From: Aquamicrobium sp. | GTDB taxonomy: Bacteria > Pseudomonadota > Alphaproteobacteria > Rhizobiales > Rhizobiaceae | Reading direction: 5' to 3' | Length of the DNA: 19,262 nt | Assembly (NCBI GenBank): GCA_014860725.1 | Contig: JACZJD010000277.1 | Span: 1-19,262, forward strand | Part shown: piece by piece, positions 16,515 to 19,262 of the stretch | How the letters are laid out: each line of letters begins with the position of its first letter | Numbering within the stretch: the first letter of the stretch is position 1 | Made by a program: the position numbers and the translations under genes | The notes under the pieces: generated by a model | The model's database searches: none | Seen by the model: the letters and a program-made list of their open reading frames with translations, nothing else | What the model was told of the DNA's origin: nothing

Positions 16515-18035
16515 ATGGCAGACGCAGCCACCACCGCCGCACGACCGATCGAGCTCGATCTGTTCATCGGCGGCGAATTCCGGAAATCCTCCGGCGACAA
16601 GCGCACCACGGTCATCAACCCAGCGACCGGCGCAAAGGTCGGCAGCATCGCCAAGGGCGAACGTGAGGACATGCTGGCCGCCGTCTCCACCGCGGCGGCC
16701 GCATTCGACAGCGGCGTATGGTCGGGGATCGACGCGCTGGAGCGCAGCCGCGTGCTCCACGCCATCGGCGACGCGCTGAAGGCGCGGCTCGACGAGTTCG
16801 CGCATCTGGAATCGCAGGTGACGGGCCGCGCGATCCGCGAGATGACGGCGCAGCTCGGCCGCCTGCCGGAATGGTTCTACTATTTCGGCGGCATCGCGCG
16901 CGGGCTCGAGGGCCACGTCAAGCCGTTCAAGGGCCAGTATCTCAACTACACCCAGTTCAGCCCGCTCGGCGTGGTCGGGCTCATCACCTCGTGGAACCAT
17001 CCGCTCCTCATCTTCCTGAAGAAGCTCGCGCCGGCGCTGGCGGCCGGCAACACGGTCGTGGTCAAGCCGCCGGAGCTCGCGCCGATCACGCCGCTGCTGT
17101 TCGCGGAGATGGCGACCAAGGCGGGCCTGCCGGCCGGCGTGCTCAACGTCGTGCCGGGGTCGGGCAGCGTCGTCGGCAGCGCGCTGTGCGAAGCGCCCCG
17201 CATCGCCAAGATCGACCTGACAGGCGGCACCGAGACAGGCCGTATCGTCGCCACCGCCGCCGCGCAGCGCCTCATCCCGGCGACAATGGAGCTCGGCGGC
17301 AAGGCTCCGGTCATCGTGTTCGACGACACGCCTCTCGACGAGGCTGTCGCGGGAGCGGCGTTCGCCGGTTTCATCGCGTCGGGCCAGACGTGCGTGGCCG
17401 GGACCCGCTTTCTCATCCAGGAGACCATCTACGACGCCTTCGTCGATAGGCTGGCGAAGAAGGTCTCCGCATTCAGGCTGGGCGATCCCCTCGACCGGAC
17501 GACGGATATGGGGCCGGTGATCTCGCGCAGCCAGTTCGACCAGACGCTGGAATACATCGAGTCCGGCCTTGCCGAGGGCGCGCGGCTGGTGGCCGGCGGC
17601 AAGCGGGCGCAGATGTCCGGCGCGCTTGCCGAGGGCTTCTTCATCGAGCCGACCGTCTTCGCCGACGTGTCGCCCGACAACCGCATCATGCGCGAGGAGA
17701 TCTTCGGCCCGGTGGTCTGCGTGCTGCCGTTCAGGGACGAGGCCGACGCGCTGCGCATCGCCAACGATCACGAATTCGGCCTCGGCGCCTCGATCTGGAC
17801 CCGCGACATCGGCCGGGCGCATCGCGTGGCGCGCGGCGTCCAGGCCGGCATCGTCTGGATCAACGACCATCACAAGAACGACCCGGCCTCGCCGTGGGGC
17901 GGTTTCGGCTCGTCCGGCTACGGCAAGGAGAACGGCTGGAACGCGCTGCACGAATATTCGAAGGAGCAGAGCGTCGTGGTGCGCCTCTCGCCCGACTTCC
18001 CCGACTGGTACGCGGGAAGCGACCGCTACAGCTAG
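16515..18035 (+). CDS. NAD(P)-dependent aldehyde dehydrogenase
   Basis: A 506-aa ALDH-superfamily enzyme that oxidises an aldehyde to the acid. The essential residues are in place: Asn161 in TSWNHP, Lys184 in VVKPPE, the GGTETG cofactor loop near 237, general base Glu259 in MELGGKAP and nucleophile Cys293 in SGQTCVAGTR; EEIFGPV and GGFGSSGYGKENG complete the pattern. The C-terminal WINDHHKNDPASPWGG is reminiscent of aromatic and hydroxy-aldehyde dehydrogenases, but this is not decisive. The ATG has a GGGAA site and follows the amidohydrolase stop by 9 nt. It lies directly ahead of a ThDP enzyme of decarboxylase appearance, as expected if the aldehyde is that enzyme's product. Confidence 0.95.
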   Translation: MADAATTAARPIELDLFIGGEFRKSSGDKRTTVINPATGAKVGSIAKGEREDMLAAVSTAAAAFDSGVWSGIDALERSRVLHAIGDALKARLDEFAHLESQVTGRAIREMTAQLGRLPEWFYYFGGIARGLEGHVKPFKGQYLNYTQFSPLGVVGLITSWNHPLLIFLKKLAPALAAGNTVVVKPPELAPITPLLFAEMATKAGLPAGVLNVVPGSGSVVGSALCEAPRIAKIDLTGGTETGRIVATAAAQRLIPATMELGGKAPVIVFDDTPLDEAVAGAAFAGFIASGQTCVAGTRFLIQETIYDAFVDRLAKKVSAFRLGDPLDRTTDMGPVISRSQFDQTLEYIESGLAEGARLVAGGKRAQMSGALAEGFFIEPTVFADVSPDNRIMREEIFGPVVCVLPFRDEADALRIANDHEFGLGASIWTRDIGRAHRVARGVQAGIVWINDHHKNDPASPWGGFGSSGYGKENGWNALHEYSKEQSVVVRLSPDFPDWYAGSDRYS

Positions 18036-18149
18036 GACACGTGCGACTGGCCGGCGACGGCCGCGCCCGACGCAACGACACAGAATGACCGATCGCCCCT
18101 GAGCGCCCCTTGCGATGCGCGGCGGTCCCCGAGACGAGAAGGACATGGA
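18036..18149. other. Short spacer between aldehyde dehydrogenase and ThDP-enzyme genes
   Basis: A 114-bp spacer with no promoter that I can recognise. CGCCCCT occurs twice (18094-18100, 18104-18110). An AAGGA ribosome site at 18139-18143 precedes the next ATG. Co-transcription with the upstream genes is likely. Confidence 0.5.
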
Positions 18150-19262
18150 ATGTCGACTTCACTGACCCGCACCGCGAGCGACGCGTTCCTCGAATCCCTC
18201 ACCCTCGGCGGGGTCGACGTCGCGTTCTCGGTGTTCGGGACCGACCATGCCGGGCTGATCGAGAGCTGGGCCAAGCACGGCGCCAACAACAATCTCGCCG
18301 CCGTGCCGCGGCTGGTGATCTGCCAGCACGAGAACGTGGCCATGAACGGCGCGCTCGGCTACGCGCACTTTTCCGGGCGGGCGCAGGCCGTCATCGCCCA
18401 TGTCGACGTCGGCACGCTCAACCTCGGCGCGGGCCTGCACAACGCGCTGCGCAACCGGCTGCCGGTGCTGATCTTCGCCGGCCTCGCGCCGTGGACGGAA
18501 AACGGCGAGCGCTTCGGCGGTCGCGACCATTACGTCCACTGGATGCAGGACGTCTACGACCAGCGCGGCAGCGTCCGCAACTACGTGAAGTGGGAATACG
18601 AGGTGCGCAGCGGCCGCGCCTTCCCGGCAGCCGTCTCGCGCGCGCTGCAGATCGCCCACACCGCGCCCAACGGTCCGGTCTACATGGCCGCCGCCCGCGA
18701 GCCGCTGGAGGAGGAGGCGCCGGAGGAGCTGCGCTACCCCGCCATGCCCGCACCCGCGCCGACGGTGCCGGCGCCGGAGGTCATGCGCGATCTGGCGACC
18801 AAGCTGCGCGCGGCGAAGGCGCCGCTGATCCTGACGACTTCGCTCGGCGGCGAGAAGGGCGCGGTCGAGGCGCTGGTGGCCTTCGCCGAGGAGTTCGTGG
18901 TGCCGGTGGTGGAAATCCGCCCCTTCCACGTCAACATGCCGGCCGACCACCCGCTGCATCAGGGCTACTTCACCGACGCCAAGATCGAGCTTCTGCGCAA
19001 TGCCGACCTGATCCTCTCCATCGACTGCCCGATCCCGTGGGTGCCGGTCCTGGAGGAGCCGTCCGACGACGCCGAAATCGTCTGGATCGGCCAGGACCCG
19101 GTGGACGTCAAGATCCCGATGCGCAGCCTGCGCGGCGACCTCTTCGTGCAGGCGAGCCCGCGCGACACGCTGCGCGAGCTGACCCGTCTGGGCAGGGAGA
19201 CGCCGGTAGAGGACGAGGCCGCGCTTGCCGCCCGCCGCGACGCCCTCGCCGCCGCGCACGAC
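18150..19262 (+). CDS. Thiamine-diphosphate-dependent enzyme, 2-oxoacid decarboxylase/acetolactate-synthase superfamily (3' end outside window)
   Basis: The frame is open to the window end; 371 residues are visible of an expected 550 or so. They cover the N-terminal ThDP PYR domain (about 8-185) and the middle domain (about 215-345). Glu61 in ICQHENVAMNGALGYA is the conserved cofactor-activating Glu. In AHVDVGTLNLGAGLHNALRN, His84 stands 23 residues after that Glu, where benzoylformate decarboxylase has catalytic His70 after Glu47; acetolactate synthases have no His there. The GDG cofactor motif would lie beyond the window. An AAGGA ribosome site precedes the ATG. Operon context (hydrolase, aldehyde dehydrogenase) supports a 2-oxoacid decarboxylase giving an aldehyde. 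A carboligase or C-C lyase remains possible. Confidence 0.88.
   Translation, partial: MSTSLTRTASDAFLESLTLGGVDVAFSVFGTDHAGLIESWAKHGANNNLAAVPRLVICQHENVAMNGALGYAHFSGRAQAVIAHVDVGTLNLGAGLHNALRNRLPVLIFAGLAPWTENGERFGGRDHYVHWMQDVYDQRGSVRNYVKWEYEVRSGRAFPAAVSRALQIAHTAPNGPVYMAAAREPLEEEAPEELRYPAMPAPAPTVPAPEVMRDLATKLRAAKAPLILTTSLGGEKGAVEALVAFAEEFVVPVVEIRPFHVNMPADHPLHQGYFTDAKIELLRNADLILSIDCPIPWVPVLEEPSDDAEIVWIGQDPVDVKIPMRSLRGDLFVQASPRDTLRELTRLGRETPVEDEAALAARRDALAAAHD

Noticed and set aside
18086..18103. A five-codon frame (MTDRP) upstream of the ThDP gene as a possible leader peptide
   Set aside because: No ribosome site, no regulatory codon run and no attenuator-like hairpins; likely chance.
15201..18146. 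A 981-codon open frame on the minus strand opposite the amidohydrolase and aldehyde dehydrogenase genes
   Set aside because: Long antisense frames are common in GC-rich coding DNA. Its translation is low-complexity Arg/Asp/Ala-rich, whereas the plus strand carries two complete, motif-bearing enzymes.
9742..19262. Reading the cluster as allantoin/glyoxylate catabolism (allantoate amidohydrolase, ureidoglycine aminotransferase, glyoxylate carboligase)
   Set aside because: Glyoxylate carboligase lacks the cofactor-activating Glu, but this ThDP enzyme has it (Glu61). The aminotransferase is not the class V type used for ureidoglycine, and no other allantoin gene is present.

Overview
The window is a 19.3-kb piece of a GC-rich bacterial chromosome or large replicon. 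Codon usage, tightly packed operons with 4-nt ATGA overlaps and the gene families suggest an alphaproteobacterium, most likely Hyphomicrobiales (Rhizobiales). That placement is inference from style; no marker gene is present. I see no rRNA, tRNA, CRISPR array, insertion sequence or phage gene.

Layout. (1) Positions 1-2670, plus strand: the end of an iron-siderophore ABC importer of the VctDGC/FatCDE/YclNOP type (two FecCD permeases, the first cut by the window edge, and an ATPase). (2) 2692-4003, minus strand: a secreted ankyrin-repeat protein and a YigZ/IMPACT-family protein. (3) 4076-9645, minus strand: a complete five-gene peptide/nickel-type (Dpp/Opp) ABC importer in the order binding protein, permease, permease, ATPase, ATPase, with its own promoter near 9690-9719. 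(4) 9742-13787, minus strand: aminotransferase, atypical SDR, alpha/beta hydrolase and FMN-dependent 2-hydroxyacid dehydrogenase. (5) 14009-14695, plus strand: a divergent GntR/FCD regulator. (6) A 550-bp non-coding stretch, then 15246-19262, plus strand: an M20-type amidohydrolase (N-carbamoyl-amino-acid hydrolase/allantoate amidohydrolase family), an aldehyde dehydrogenase and a ThDP-dependent enzyme cut by the window end.

How it may work together. Regions 3-6 read as one catabolic unit around the GntR regulator. The importer would bring in an amide- or carbamoyl-type amino-acid derivative. The M20 hydrolase would free the amino acid, the aminotransferase would give a 2-oxoacid, the ThDP enzyme would decarboxylate it to an aldehyde, and the aldehyde dehydrogenase would oxidise that to an acid. 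The FMN enzyme would feed a 2-hydroxyacid into the same 2-oxoacid, as in the mandelate pathway (dehydrogenase, benzoylformate decarboxylase, benzaldehyde dehydrogenase). The SDR and alpha/beta hydrolase would add steps I cannot place. The substrate is unknown, and I do not recognise this exact gene combination as a described pathway. GCATGC/TGTATGCC-like elements recur at the three sigma70-like promoters I can propose and are candidate operators for the GntR protein.
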